DNA from: Fasciola hepatica
Taxonomy: Eukaryota > Platyhelminthes > Trematoda > Plagiorchiida > Fasciolidae
Reading direction: 5' to 3'
Length of the DNA: 64,000 nt
NCBI GenBank assembly: GCA_948099385.1
Contig: CANUEZ040000071.1
Location: forward strand, 1,488,001 to 1,552,000
Part shown: piece after piece, positions 46,197 through 56,973 of the stretch
How positions within the stretch are numbered: the stretch's first letter is position 1
Layout: each line of letters starts with the position of its first letter
Notes under the pieces: model-generated
What the model saw: the letters and a program-made list of their open reading frames with translations, nothing else
Told to the model about the DNA's origin: nothing
The model's database searches: none
Translations under genes and position numbers: made by a program

Positions 46197-48668
46197 ATGC
46201 CAAGAAAAGGATCAAAAGCAGTCGAATCCGGACAGGAAGTAATACGGCAAGTCTCTGGGGAGGTTCTAAGTACATATGATTCTTTAGTTAATGCTAGATC
46301 GCCTAGTCCTGTCAGTGCTAGCTCATGTGTTATTGAAAGCAATATTGATCGTAAGGATGTCGATTTATATAAGCTGAGAATACTAGAACTAGAGCAACAG
46401 TTACTTTCGGCTAGACTACAGGCGCATGAAGCAGAGAAGTGTACACAGAAACAGCGAGAGCATGAGACCAGTGACTTCGACACTTCCGATAGGTTAGAGT
46501 GCAATAAGGTAGGGAACCCCACGCCGGTCGCCGACTACAAACCACCGTCGATCGATCTGCCTAGAGTGGAGTTAACGGTTTTCGACGGGCGAGCTGAGCA
46601 ATACTGCAAGTTTGTCAAACAGTTCGAGACGTTCGTTGAAAACAAGGTAAACGACCCTGGGCAAAGGCTTCTTTACCTTACTCACTACTGCCGAGGCCGA
46701 GCGCGAGAAGCTATCGACGGGTGCACCATGCTCGATCCAGAACAAGGCTACACAAGGGCAAGAAAGATTCTGAGGGACTTGCTTGGCCAACCTTTCAAAG
46801 TAGCCCGTAACCTAATAGAGGGCGTGATGGCAGAGGCAAAGAGAACCAAGGGCGACGTCCACACCATGGCCGACTTGGTGATCAAGATGCAGAACTGCTC
46901 AATAGCCCTCGACCATTTAGGTTACAGGGCTGAACTAGACGCCATGCACACTTTGGAAGGCATAGTCCGTCACCTCTCTCCCGAACTACAGGGTCGGTGG
47001 GCGGAAGAAGCAGAACGGATAAGACGAGGCGACAGAGAAGCCAACTTCGAAGACCTGACTGAATACTTAGACAGGCAAACGAAGATAGCTGACAGCAGAT
47101 TTGGCCGACTCATCCAGGACAGCAACCGAGCAAACAAGCCCGGTACTAGCCAAGCCCAAACCCCTGTACGGGAATATCCAAAGTACCAGCCTTGGACCAA
47201 CACACACGTCATTTCACGAGATGCTACGGCGAAACCAAATTGCAGATCCTGTGGTACTAGCCATGGCCTACCAGAATGCCCCAAGTTCGGCAACGCCACA
47301 ATAGACGAACGGTGGGGAATGGCGAGGATGGCAGGAGCATGTTTCATCTGTCTTAACACCACGCACCGGGCAGCAGCCTGTAGAACAAGGAATCGATGTG
47401 GTTACGAGGGCTGCACGGGCAGACACCATCGGCTGCTGCATCAGGCGAGAATAACCATATCCGAGGCGATTGCCAAGCCCAGTGTAATTTGTTCAACTTC
47501 ACAATCTGCCAGTAAACCGGTACGTTTAGGCGTAGTGGCCGTGGGAGTAGTGACTCCGACTGGGATAGTCAAGGCGTTGGCTTTCGTTGATAGTGGATCC
47601 GACACCACTTTAGTGAAAGAGCGGTTTGCCGACAAACACCAACTGGCTAAAGGTGCGACGTCGTTAGCAGTGAGCACGGTGGGCGGAACACAGGTAATGA
47701 CTGCCGGTAGATTAAGGCTGCAACTCATCTCTCTAGACACTAACGAGGAAATTGAACCAACGGAGGCATTCACGTTAGCGGATCTCCCCATGCGAGCACC
47801 AAGGTCGGTGAACGCAATCTTGACTCGATGGCCCCACCTGCAGGATGTAACCGTTGTAGACTGGGAAGATGATGAGGTGGATCTCCTCATCGGATGCGAC
47901 GTGCCAGAGGCGCATTGGGTGCTTGACCAAAGAGTGGGCGACCGCCAGGCACCTTATGCCGTACGCACGGCTCTGGGATGGATGTTATACGGTCCAGTAG
48001 GGGTACGCGGTTCCGTGAATTACTTATCCGCCGAAACGGACCGCAAAGAGTATCATCTGCAACGGCTGTATGAAAAGGAGTTTCATGACATTGGAGACGA
48101 AAGACCGACGTTGTCTCAAGAGGATCACTTCGCTCTACAAACGGTGCGGCAAGGCACTAGAGGCCTCAAAAAACAATTCGAGGTTCCCCTCCCATGGCGC
48201 ACACCGGTCGACCCGTGGACTGACAACAGAAATTATGTTCTCCAACGATTACTACGACTAAAAGAACGCTTCATTCGAGACCAGAATCTGTGGGAACGAT
48301 ACGCGGATTTGATGAAGCAAAACGAGGCCCTCGGTCACGTTGAAAAGGTGCCTGTTAACACCGACGGCCGAAAGGGTATCTGGTATCTGCCTCACCACCC
48401 GGTTATCAACCCCAAGAAACTTAATAAACTGCGGGTGGTTTTCGACTGTGCGGCCAAGTTCCAGGGCAAGTCGTTAAACGATCGCCTACTACAGGGGCCT
48501 GACAGGGCCACACCACTGATCGATGTTTTGTGCCGTTTCAGAGTGGGTAAAGTAGATTTGTCTGCCGACATTAGGGAAATGTTCCATCAGGTGAAGATTC
48601 CGGTAGGAGAACGAGATGCTTTGCGTTTCCTACGGGGGGAGGGAGCGACCGGGACAACGCAGTGGTGA
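46197..48668 (+). CDS. BEL-1 gag, protease and first part of RT
   Basis: The open frame begins at 46116 inside the LTR, but ATG 46197 (MPRKGSK) is the better start: it lies past the LTR and matches the BEL-2 gag start. From 46197: a charged coiled-coil-like stretch (LRILELEQQLLSARL), a DUF1759-type gag core (about residues 115-280), cysteine/histidine knuckles (CRSCGTSHGLPECPKFG; ACFICLNTTHRAAACRT; CGYEGCTGRHHRLLH), a DUF1758-type aspartic protease with DSGSDTTLV, then RT start ([34 protein letters not shown]). The frame is lost at the G-tract at 48634-48639 within the RT and terminates at 48666-48668; the reading continues in the next CDS. Encodes the shell, maturation protease and copying enzyme of the particle. 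Confidence 0.9.
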   Translation: MPRKGSKAVESGQEVIRQVSGEVLSTYDSLVNARSPSPVSASSCVIESNIDRKDVDLYKLRILELEQQLLSARLQAHEAEKCTQKQREHETSDFDTSDRLECNKVGNPTPVADYKPPSIDLPRVELTVFDGRAEQYCKFVKQFETFVENKVNDPGQRLLYLTHYCRGRAREAIDGCTMLDPEQGYTRARKILRDLLGQPFKVARNLIEGVMAEAKRTKGDVHTMADLVIKMQNCSIALDHLGYRAELDAMHTLEGIVRHLSPELQGRWAEEAERIRRGDREANFEDLTEYLDRQTKIADSRFGRLIQDSNRANKPGTSQAQTPVREYPKYQPWTNTHVISRDATAKPNCRSCGTSHGLPECPKFGNATIDERWGMARMAGACFICLNTTHRAAACRTRNRCGYEGCTGRHHRLLHQARITISEAIAKPSVICSTSQSASKPVRLGVVAVGVVTPTGIVKALAFVDSGSDTTLVKERFADKHQLAKGATSLAVSTVGGTQVMTAGRLRLQLISLDTNEEIEPTEAFTLADLPMRAPRSVNAILTRWPHLQDVTVVDWEDDEVDLLIGCDVPEAHWVLDQRVGDRQAPYAVRTALGWMLYGPVGVRGSVNYLSAETDRKEYHLQRLYEKEFHDIGDERPTLSQEDHFALQTVRQGTRGLKKQFEVPLPWRTPVDPWTDNRNYVLQRLLRLKERFIRDQNLWERYADLMKQNEALGHVEKVPVNTDGRKGIWYLPHHPVINPKKLNKLRVVFDCAAKFQGKSLNDRLLQGPDRATPLIDVLCRFRVGKVDLSADIREMFHQVKIPVGERDALRFLRGEGATGTTQW

Positions 48669-50881
48669 ACCATAGGATGACCGTCCACCCCTTCGGAGCC
48701 ATATCGTCACCATTTTGTGCGAACTACGCCCTCCGAGAATCAGCGAACAAACATGGCGATCTAGTACATCGGACGGTGGTAGAAAGCGTCAGCAGGAACT
48801 TCTACGTCGACGAATACCTTGGATCATTCGATGATGTGGAATCAGCTCTAGAGCAGTTCAGGGGTCTGACGAGATTGCTGAAAGAGGGCGGCTTCCATCT
48901 AACTAAATGGATGTGGAACGCTTCAGAAGTGCTGAAGGTCATCCCGTGTCACAAAAAGGCCGAAAGGGTAAGAGATTTGGACGGCTCTCCACTTCCTATC
49001 GAGCGCACCTTAGGGATAAAATGGGACGCGGAAACGGACGATTTTGTTTTCGAACTGAACGTTCCCGAGCTGCCAATAACCCGTCGTGGCATACTATCTG
49101 CCGTCTCAAGTTTGTTCGACCCGCTCGGTTTCGTCTCACCATGGCTGCTACCCGGAAAGATCTTGCTGCAGCGGCTGTGCCGTAAGAAAGTTGATTGGGA
49201 CCAGTCACTGGACCGAGGGGACCGGCTGGACTGGGAAGAATTTTTGAACACCTTGAAGAAATTAGGGGACGTAAGAATCCCACGATGTTTGACTCCTGAC
49301 CATACGACACGGACTGGAGAAATATATGCTTTTTCCGATGCATCCGAAGTCGGTTATGGAGCTGTGGTGTACGGACGATGGTGCGCAGGAGATGGACAAT
49401 ATACCACGAGGATCCTGTTCGCCAAAGCCTGCGTTGCTCCACTGAAGTCGGTCTCAATCCCACGCCTTGAACTCAGCGCAGCCGTGTTAGCAGTCAGGGT
49501 GGTGCAAGCTGTGAAGAGATGTTCCGATCTCTACATTTGGTCGGTGAGCTTCTGGACGGATTCAACGATAGTACTTTACTACAGTAACAACGTACGGAGC
49601 CGGTTGAGTACTTTCGTTGCTAACCGGCTCACGATTATCCACGATGAATCGGCCACGCACCAGTGGAGTCATGCCAGGTCTGGCGATAATCCGGCCGACC
49701 TGTGCTCCCGAGGTGCGAACAACTTCAGGCAACTGGACACGTGGACGAGAGGGCCAAACTTCCTGCAATTGCCCAAACAGGACTGGCCCGTGTTCGAATT
49801 AAAACCCCCTACGGAATTGGAACTGGAGATCAAAGGCGTAGTGATAGCAACCAACGTCGTCGAAGCGTCGTCCATTCTATCGCGACTGGTCAGGTTTTCT
49901 TCCTGGATGAAGACGCTTTGTTCGTTAGTTTGGTTAACCAGGTTCAAGAGAAGTTTACTAGTCATGAAAGGGCTACGGCCCTCAGGTCGGATACCGGTCG
50001 GCCCGATAGGTCCCGATGAGCTACAAGCGGCAGAGTACGATATTTTCAGAATGATACAACGCGAGGCTTTCGCCCAAGAACTCAAGAGGGCGGAAGAAGT
50101 GGGGCCGACCAATGAAGACATGCCATCTCCAAGAGGCGAGCTGAAGCGTTTAAACCCCAAACTCATCAACGGACTGCTGTGGGTGGATGGTAGGCTGACC
50201 AACGCCCACCTGAACTTCGACACAAAGTATCCTATACTGCTGCCTGCGAGACAACCTGTAGTAGAGCTAATGATTCAACACGTCCACGCCATGGAGGGAC
50301 ATGCCGGGGAAAGTCACGTGACGAGCGTCATCCGAAAGCGTCTTTGGTTGTTGAGAGGACGAGAGACTGTAAAACGCGTAATCCGACGGTGTGTGCAATG
50401 CAGGAGACGCATTGCCACAGCAGGCAAACAACTCATGGCCCCACTACCAGAATGCAGGGTGATTACGGGCTGGTGGCCGTTCAGTGACACCGGGTTGGAC
50501 TGTTTCGGGCCCTTGTGGATCAAGTGCGGGAAAAGATTAGAAAAGCGATACGGATGTATCATGACGTGCATGAAATCACGTGCGGTACACTTAGAAGTCG
50601 CACATTCAATGACGATCGATTCGTTTCTACGGGCCTTGCAAAGATTTATCAACCGAAGAGGCGTACCGGCCGATATATACTCAGATAATGGATCGAACTT
50701 TGTGGGCGTTCAACGGGAATTGCAGCGTTGGCACAAGAACATAAACAGGGACGAACTGCAGAATCGAACCGTGGCCTACGGCATACGATGGCATTTCAAC
50801 CCCCCACAGGCCAGTCACCGAGGCGGCATATGGGAACGCATGATCCGGTCCGCCAGACGGATATTGCTGTCAATCATGTAG
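48662..50881 (+). CDS. BEL-1 RT, RNase H and integrase
   Basis: It continues pol in a different frame from the first CDS; coding similarity actually begins a few codons before the first ATG. RT: NHRMTVHPFGAISSPFCANY and NFYVDEYLGSFDD (about residues 45-58). The usual YVDD reads YVDE. GILSAVSSLFDPLGFVSPWL and RNase H (FSDASEVGYGAVVYG at about 224; WTDSTIVLYYSNN) follow. Integrase: HAMEGHAGESHVTSVIRKRL and CVQCRRR (zinc-binding), TGLDCFGPLWI, YSDNGSNFVG and FNPPQASHRGGIWERMIRSA, so the D, D, E core is complete. The frame ends at TAG 50879-50881 where the family continues, a single nonsense change. Confidence 0.92.
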   Translation: MVNHRMTVHPFGAISSPFCANYALRESANKHGDLVHRTVVESVSRNFYVDEYLGSFDDVESALEQFRGLTRLLKEGGFHLTKWMWNASEVLKVIPCHKKAERVRDLDGSPLPIERTLGIKWDAETDDFVFELNVPELPITRRGILSAVSSLFDPLGFVSPWLLPGKILLQRLCRKKVDWDQSLDRGDRLDWEEFLNTLKKLGDVRIPRCLTPDHTTRTGEIYAFSDASEVGYGAVVYGRWCAGDGQYTTRILFAKACVAPLKSVSIPRLELSAAVLAVRVVQAVKRCSDLYIWSVSFWTDSTIVLYYSNNVRSRLSTFVANRLTIIHDESATHQWSHARSGDNPADLCSRGANNFRQLDTWTRGPNFLQLPKQDWPVFELKPPTELELEIKGVVIATNVVEASSILSRLVRFSSWMKTLCSLVWLTRFKRSLLVMKGLRPSGRIPVGPIGPDELQAAEYDIFRMIQREAFAQELKRAEEVGPTNEDMPSPRGELKRLNPKLINGLLWVDGRLTNAHLNFDTKYPILLPARQPVVELMIQHVHAMEGHAGESHVTSVIRKRLWLLRGRETVKRVIRRCVQCRRRIATAGKQLMAPLPECRVITGWWPFSDTGLDCFGPLWIKCGKRLEKRYGCIMTCMKSRAVHLEVAHSMTIDSFLRALQRFINRRGVPADIYSDNGSNFVGVQRELQRWHKNINRDELQNRTVAYGIRWHFNPPQASHRGGIWERMIRSARRILLSIM

Positions 50882-51391
50882 CAGCAGCCGCCCGACGACG
50901 AGACGCTGAACACCGTCATGACTGAGGTGGAGCGAATCCTGAACAACCGCCCCCTGGTTCCAGTATTGAACGGCGACCCCACCCACCTGGCGCTCACCTC
51001 GAACGACTTATTGACGCTAAGGTCGAACGAGGGTTTCCAAGGGCCGGTAAACCTTCGTGGGAGCTACCTCCACGGATGGAGGCAAGCGAACTATCTGGCC
51101 AAGGTCTTCTGGAGGCGATGGCTACGGGAGTACCTACCGGCTTTGCAGACTCGACAGAAGTGGCTGGCCAAAACAAGACCATTCAAAGTTGGGGACGTGG
51201 TTATGATCGCCGACGAACGCGCACATTTCAGCGCTTGGTCTTTGGGAGTAGTTACGGAAACCATCAAAAGCACTGACGGAATGATAAGAACGGTGAAGGT
51301 GAAGACAGCTAACGGAGTGCTCATTCGTGACATACGCAGTATTAACCTACTCGAGAGCGAAGACGGAGGAGCTGATAACCCTGAGGCCTAG
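50882..51391 (+). CDS. BEL-1 integrase end and DUF5641 domain
   Basis: Same frame as the preceding CDS, separated only by its TAG; the first internal ATG is 50918, but the natural reading is continuous from upstream. MTEVERILNNRPLVPVL completes the integrase core region, then NYLAKVFWRRWLREYLPALQ, KTRPFKVGDVVMIADE and RTVKVKTANGVLIRDIRSIN make the DUF5641 domain typical of BEL/Pao. Whether the part is made depends on readthrough; without it the integrase lacks its C-terminal region. Confidence 0.9.
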   Translation, partial: QQPPDDETLNTVMTEVERILNNRPLVPVLNGDPTHLALTSNDLLTLRSNEGFQGPVNLRGSYLHGWRQANYLAKVFWRRWLREYLPALQTRQKWLAKTRPFKVGDVVMIADERAHFSAWSLGVVTETIKSTDGMIRTVKVKTANGVLIRDIRSINLLESEDGGADNPEA

Positions 51392-52070
51392 TAAACCTTT
51401 TCACACCAGTAATCGAGGTGGATAAAGAAACACCATATATACCACACGGTCTCCGTCAAACACGTTACAGTGCTCGCGGTCTTTTCGTTGACATTACAGA
51501 AGGTTCTTTCCGATATGTGGTGATGAGTGCGATTCCATTATATATCCCGATACATACACGCATGCACGACGCACTCTACATCCCGCAAACCCATCAAACA
51601 TGTGACAGTGTTCGTTGTTTGCCTTTTGTTGACGCTACCGAATGCCCCTTGCATATGTGGAAGTAGCGGAGCTCAGGTCACACATACATGCTACATTTAC
51701 TCGTTTTCTTGCCACGCGGTCTTTTGTTGACATTGCAGAAAGTCCTCCTTTGATGTGTAGTCATACCTGTGATTTCATTGTAACCCCGGCATACACACAC
51801 ACGCACACACACACACACACTCAAGCACGTACATCCAGGACCGGACGGCTTCTTACGAGGACAACGTCTGTGACCATTCACGCCCGCCATCGGTCATTTG
51901 GTCTTGTGGAAGATGTAGACTAGCCTCACGTCTATGTAGCCAATGGGTTAGGTGCGACCAGTAGTAGAACGTCGACGACGAGCATTAGACGCGCGCACTG
52001 ACAGCAGGGCCAAGGTAGGTAGGAAGAATCAGTACCTTTATACCGAACCTTTTACTCTGCTAAGGATCCA
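51392..52070 (+). repeat. BEL-1 3' noncoding region with imperfect tandem units and (CA)n
   Basis: Between 51470 and 51780 a unit containing TCTTTT.GTTGACATT.CAGAA, then a CATATGTGG- or GATGTGTAG-like block, then TGCGATTCCATTATAT or TGTGATTTCATTGTAA, appears about three times at spacings of 110-130 bases, poorly conserved in the middle copy. It is followed by an ACACAC tract at 51793-51822. BEL-2 has no such repeats in its 3' region. Confidence 0.55.
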
Positions 52071-52089
52071 GGAGGATTTTGGTGGGCGG
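52071..52089 (+). promoter_or_regulatory. Polypurine tract of BEL-1
   Basis: GGAGGATTTTGGTGGGCGG directly precedes the 3' LTR, as expected for the plus-strand primer. The matching tract in BEL-2 differs by one T. Confidence 0.8.
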
Positions 52090-52466
52090 TGTAACAGCCG
52101 GTCGTGGAAAATCCCCCTTTTTCCCTCGCGATTCAGTGTTTTTCCCAACATCACTCATTTCCATACACTATTGACTTGTCTTTACGAACTGGTTGTTTTT
52201 CTGGACCAATTGTTGTTTGTTCGCGCCCAGAGCGCTACTTTGGCACATCCTTGTTCGGGACCTGCGTGACGCACGTGCTGTCTGCTCACACGCTGCTATT
52301 CGGTTTCTCGTTGTTGAGTCCTTGTGATCATATTATTGAGGTTTGTATATTGTTTTTGTCATTGTTTATTTTAATAATCTAGTATCGTAGAATATCACGG
52401 ATAATCGTCTTCTGATTTCGGGATCCGTTGCGAATTTGGCTACGCATTGCTCAAACGTTCGAAACA
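52090..52466 (+). repeat. BEL-1 3' LTR
   Basis: 377 bp, the same length as the 5' LTR, with one observed difference at the fourth base from its end (A for T). Confidence 0.95.
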
Positions 52467-52606
52467 TCTTAGACGTGTGGCAAGACGCATGATGCGACAT
52501 TTACTTGCTCTGGCCCAGTCCACGGAGTGGCGAACAGTGAAAAAGACCTTGGTGCCATGCGAGGGTCATGACAGTCTGACTCAGGTGTTCTCAGGCCTAC
52601 GAATGA
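52467..52606. other. Short unassigned junction between BEL-1 and block A'
   Basis: 140 bases, not found elsewhere in the window. An open plus-strand frame crosses it (HLLALAQSTEWRTVKKTLVP) without recognisable similarity. It may be the original host flank of the duplication edge. Confidence 0.4.
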
Positions 52607-54955
52607 AAACTTTTGGTGTTTTCCGATGATCATTTCGGGCCTTATTTTTCAACCTTTGTTGTTTTGCAGCCCTATCATTTGGTACTTTGTACTGGATGAA
52701 GCCTACGTGTCCAGTAGTTTCTTAGAATCTTCCTAATGCTTGGTGTTTACGCTTGGATGCCTTGGTTGTGCTACTTTCACACCACGGTGGCAAGCCTCTT
52801 ATCTGAATTCAGCGCGGCGGGACCACTTCTTCCGTTATATGTAGTAAGTTGCTGCTGATGGCACCCATATTTCTTCTACGCTGTCTTCCGCACCCCGAAC
52901 CGGCAACCCAGCTACTGTTAACAAGCACCTCTCATCCAATCTCCTGAGAAACCTTCGCCACTTATTTGGTAGGTCCGCTCTCTGGCTGAGGAACCGGAAC
53001 CAGAGGATTTCGTGGTCAATTCTCCCCAGTGAGAGCCAATACGGACTTCACTCACTTCGGCGAGGAAAGATATAACTGCATTCAATACCACCTGGGTCTG
53101 GAACTTCCTTAGCCCAGTGCGCTGGTGGATGCACCATATTAGTGCCCTGTCCTTGTTATGGTCAAGCGAATTCCGGTCGAAACATCACCGGCGCCCAAAT
53201 TATTTGGCGGTCTCTCTCTAGTGCGCTAGATTCCCTCAGGACTAAACATCTTCCCGCGCCTCTGGTTGATAATGCTGGATATTCTGGCTGGCGACGATCT
53301 TCCTCTGCGTCAGGGGATGGGCTGCTGTAAACAAAAACTAGCGCCACCCATTTCATTTTTCTGTTCGTGCTGCCATTGCATCTATACAAGGCATGGCATA
53401 CTTTCTACTCTTCTTTCGTTTTTTGTTGGGCCACTGGAAACAGCAATCTTCCCTCTATTCTTCCATCCTAAGGGTCAGCTCTGTGCACACTCAATTCCTC
53501 TGGACAGACTGGACTCATTCTGCCCTTCCACAAAGCAATGATTCCGTGGTGGCCATGCAGTCCACCACTTTAACCCCGACCACGAGTGCCCCTCCCCACC
53601 TACCTAAAACAATGCAAGCTTCACACTGCACCACGGCACTCCCTCTTTACTCTTGTCGTTCTTGGGCTGCGATGAATTTAGTTCGCACTAGGGTTGTAGG
53701 TCCAAAAGCCCTAAGTAATTTTTACTTCACTCGGGCTTGTGAGTTTTGATTCACCAGGGGTCCTACACACCTCTGCTTTCCATGGATCAACTTTCGACCC
53801 ATGGTCACCCTCTGAGGAACTTAGTCCTGTGTGCGACTGTCGGTATGATGAGCGCTTTAGGAGATGACGAATAAGATGGCCGACTTCTACCCACTGGTTC
53901 AGCCGATGTGGACTATAGCTTTTCCCGCAAGCCTCCTGTGACCCTGATAATGATAATGGTTTATTTCGGATATCCCCGAGGCATGCTGCAAAGCAAGATC
54001 AAACTGTACAATTGGAAGCGGAATCCGAATTCCATTAGGGTGATCCATGTATGTGCACTCGATATGATATATGAGACAGCACTTAAGTTACTCTTTGTGG
54101 TGGCGCCCGGCAAATTTGCACTCAAGGTTGGGTGGCCAGTCCGGCCGAGTTCAGGTGGAGCTGGTTGGAAGTAGTAGACTTTTACTCAAATATTACAAGA
54201 AGGGGACTGCGCAACAGGAAAGTCAAATGGAATTGATGGAAGTTTTGTTCACCTTGAAGAAAAAGAAGTTTCCAAGTGAGTTGTGAACCAATCATAGCAC
54301 TCCGCGGTGTATGGAACGGCTTAAGATTGGAAATTAGACGATGGAAGTAGTGAATTTGTGGACATAGAACGAGGAAAGTCCGTCGAGGGTTACCTTTGTA
54401 ACGTTTAGTGGCCGAATATCGGCTGAGTCAGGTAAATACCCAGTGAGGGACTCATTTGTAGAGAGAGATTGCCTGGGTGATGGTGAAAGAAGTGGTCAGA
54501 CTTACACATGTAATCGTTGAGCAGATTGCTTACCTTCAGAAAGGTGGAATGTGGTGCAGTAACATGAAGATGGAAACTGGGCGACAGATCCATGTGTGAC
54601 ACGTAGTGATGATAGATGCTGAGTTGAGGTTCTATTCTGATACCTTTCTTGGAAAGGTAACTAATTTTGTCCACCCCGGCGAGGCAGGCTTATCAATATT
54701 AAGGGTCTACAAGTTCGCTAAACCCTACTTCGCGTTTTCACTAACAAGCGTGTTATTCTATCTCTCGTACACCGTGAACCACCTGCATGTGACTCTAATG
54801 CTCGGCACTGAGAAAGCGCCTCAATCAGAACGGTATTCTCCACGACCCGTGGGAACTAGAAGGCGATTGGTAGAAGGTGGCCAGCGTGTATCTTAGGGCA
54901 TGCGTGGGACCATGCGCAAAAGCAGAGATGAAATGACGACTGCGCTTGGCAGTCA

Positions 54956-56696
54956 GCGTTTAGTTAAACAATAAACGTGGCATAAGCGTTAACGAAGATG
55001 GCCGTTGCGACAGTCGCCTCCCTCCAGAAGTCAGATGGATTGGGGCTTCGATGGTGGCGGTAGGCCAGGATTGTTGATAGTCCAGGAACTCTCCGTATCT
55101 TGCTCGTTTTACTGTTGGTGGCCTCGAGCGAATGCTGCTGAGTTTGAGGGGTCTACACTCTCGATGACCGGTGTTCTTCTGCCTGCCGGTGTATTGGCGC
55201 CTGCGGGACTGATATACTCGCAAACCTGAGGAGGCCGAGTCAAGTCCATACAAAAAGATGTCCAGATGTTGTCTCCAGTGACACGCCGACCAATCGTCTC
55301 GTGTCCCATTGGGTGGCTGGCTCCTTGAAAATGCACAAGAATCAGCAAGGCTACAGATGAAGCCAATGAGACCGTGTGAACCCGTCTAAGAGAGGAGGGA
55401 GCAAGCTGAAAGAAAGTAGAGCCCGAGGGCGCCGGCGGATGCTGGACCGCAATAACAACACAGGAACGATGTTCGGTGTTGTTATAGCCCTCGAGAAACT
55501 AAGAAATAAAGTTAAAACTAGCGATTGTAACTTCTCGAACCTATGGACTGTTAATGGCAAAGTCCCTAACTTAGTGCTAACAACCGGTTATAAAGGTCGT
55601 CATGAAGCCAACGAAAAGGAAGAGATTTCGTGGTTGGCGAACATGGTGGCTGCTTCGCTTTGCTCGCACGGGTGATGGTTCTGAAGGCCTAAATTCCGGG
55701 CTCTCGCCAGGCGTGATTGTGGATGGTGCAAGTGGTAGCTCGCTCGATGTAAGTGACCGGGCCTCTTGGGCAGATGTAAGTTGGCCGGGAGCGGCTGGCG
55801 TTCTACGACGGCAGGTCTTAGGCGGTCAATAAATACAGTGTCCCGTTGCCAGCTGAATTCTGTGGTAAATATATTTGCTCTGCATCGTATCACGGGGAAC
55901 GGGCCGTGGAGGCGGTTGAGACAGTGATCGAACAACATCGGCGCGAAGGGATACGTGGGCAGCAGTTTCTGCTGCAGCTTGAACATAACTTGCAGACAGT
56001 TGTTCGCCCGGGGGACTGGCCTCGAGCGTTCGCCTGTACTGCGCAAGAAGCTGAGCGTAGTCGCTGCAATCGAAGGTCACGGACTTTGTGGTGGCTACCA
56101 ACTCTCCAGGAAGACAAGGCGTGCACGTCCGATGTTTTGTGCAGTCCTCCTTTAATGGTACTACGCAGGCTTGAGAATGTATACGGTAGCGTTTCACTCC
56201 GAGGTGTTTCACCATTAGCCCGAAAGGATCCTGTCAACCGCCGGCGGAAAAGCTCAACCATACCATTGGCCAGGTGGTGGTAGGCCGTCTTCCTAATGTG
56301 TTGGCCACAGGGCTTGGTGAGTACGCTGCCAAAAGTGCAGTCGAAGTGTGGACCACAGTCGGTTGGTACTATCACCGGGTGACTGAAATGACCAACCCAG
56401 CCGGTCGGGAAAACGTTTGCGGCCACTTCCACCGCGAGATGAGGGATAGAAGTGGCCTACAGCCAGCGAGGAAAACGCTCCACTCACGTGGGTATACAGA
56501 AGCACACAAGTGGAGATGGCGGCGGTCGTACGAGGCCGATGTGCACATGATAGAAGCGTGCTTCATGTTCCAGGAACCTGGATGGCGCCATCTAAGTGTG
56601 TCTATGGATCTTAGCACGTTGACTTTGCAGACAATCACGGATCCACTGATGGATACCTTGTCTGACATCGTGTCAGACAGAGCATTCAGTTACCAG
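54956..56696 (-). pseudogene. gypsy-2 integrase and 3' region, right copy
   Basis: Same fragments and same lesions as 34130-35870: NGMVELFRRRLTG, GELVATTKSVTFDCSDYAQL and the tail HGPFPVIRCRANIFTTEFSW. Small differences include V to F in TTEFSW and A to V in SASYVQA. It lies head to head with the plus-strand gypsy-2 part that starts at about 57140, unlike the collinear left copy. Confidence 0.75.
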
Positions 56697-56973
56697 TGTA
56701 ACGGTCAGCCAAGGGCGAAAAGACGAACTTCAGTAATGTAAGGATTTATCTGAAATATGTGGCACACTGTCATTAATGTAAAAGTACAAATATAAACACA
56801 TTACGAATCAGTCCTCTTGAATTGTTGCCCCGTCTTCCAGATTGGTGGTTTCTTCACCTTCTTCCAGTTTCCCCTTTGTTTGTACAAGGTTGTTACGACC
56901 AACTGAAACGGAAGAGAAAATTCATTACTTCAATTCGCCATACTCGTGCGACCTTCCCGAAGCTTCTATTACA
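56697..56973. repeat. Solo LTR-like insertion (277 bp)
   Basis: Begins TGTAACGGTC and ends CTATTACA, giving TG...CA ends with a TGTAA/TTACA inverted pair. Flanked by CCAG (56693-56696 and 56974-56977). The left copy (CAGTTACCAGTTTCACC at 35861-35877) and the inverted piece at about 42915-42930 are both uninterrupted at this site, so the insertion is directly demonstrated. The family is not identified; strand is unknown. Confidence 0.85.

Larger units (their letters stand above)
45778..52466 (+). mobile_element. Nearly intact, young BEL/Pao retrotransposon (BEL-1)
   Basis: 6689 bp with two 377-bp LTRs (45778-46154, 52090-52466) that differ at one visible site near the end (TTCGTAACA against TTCGAAACA). 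Internal order: gag, protease, RT, RNase H, integrase, DUF5641. Only two coding lesions: a frameshift in the G-tract at 48634-48639 and a TAG at 50879-50881. Flanks CCTTA (45773-45777) and TCTTA (52467-52471) differ at one of five bases, a plausible target duplication with a mutation. The 3' noncoding region has repeats and a (CA)n tract. Confidence 0.95.
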
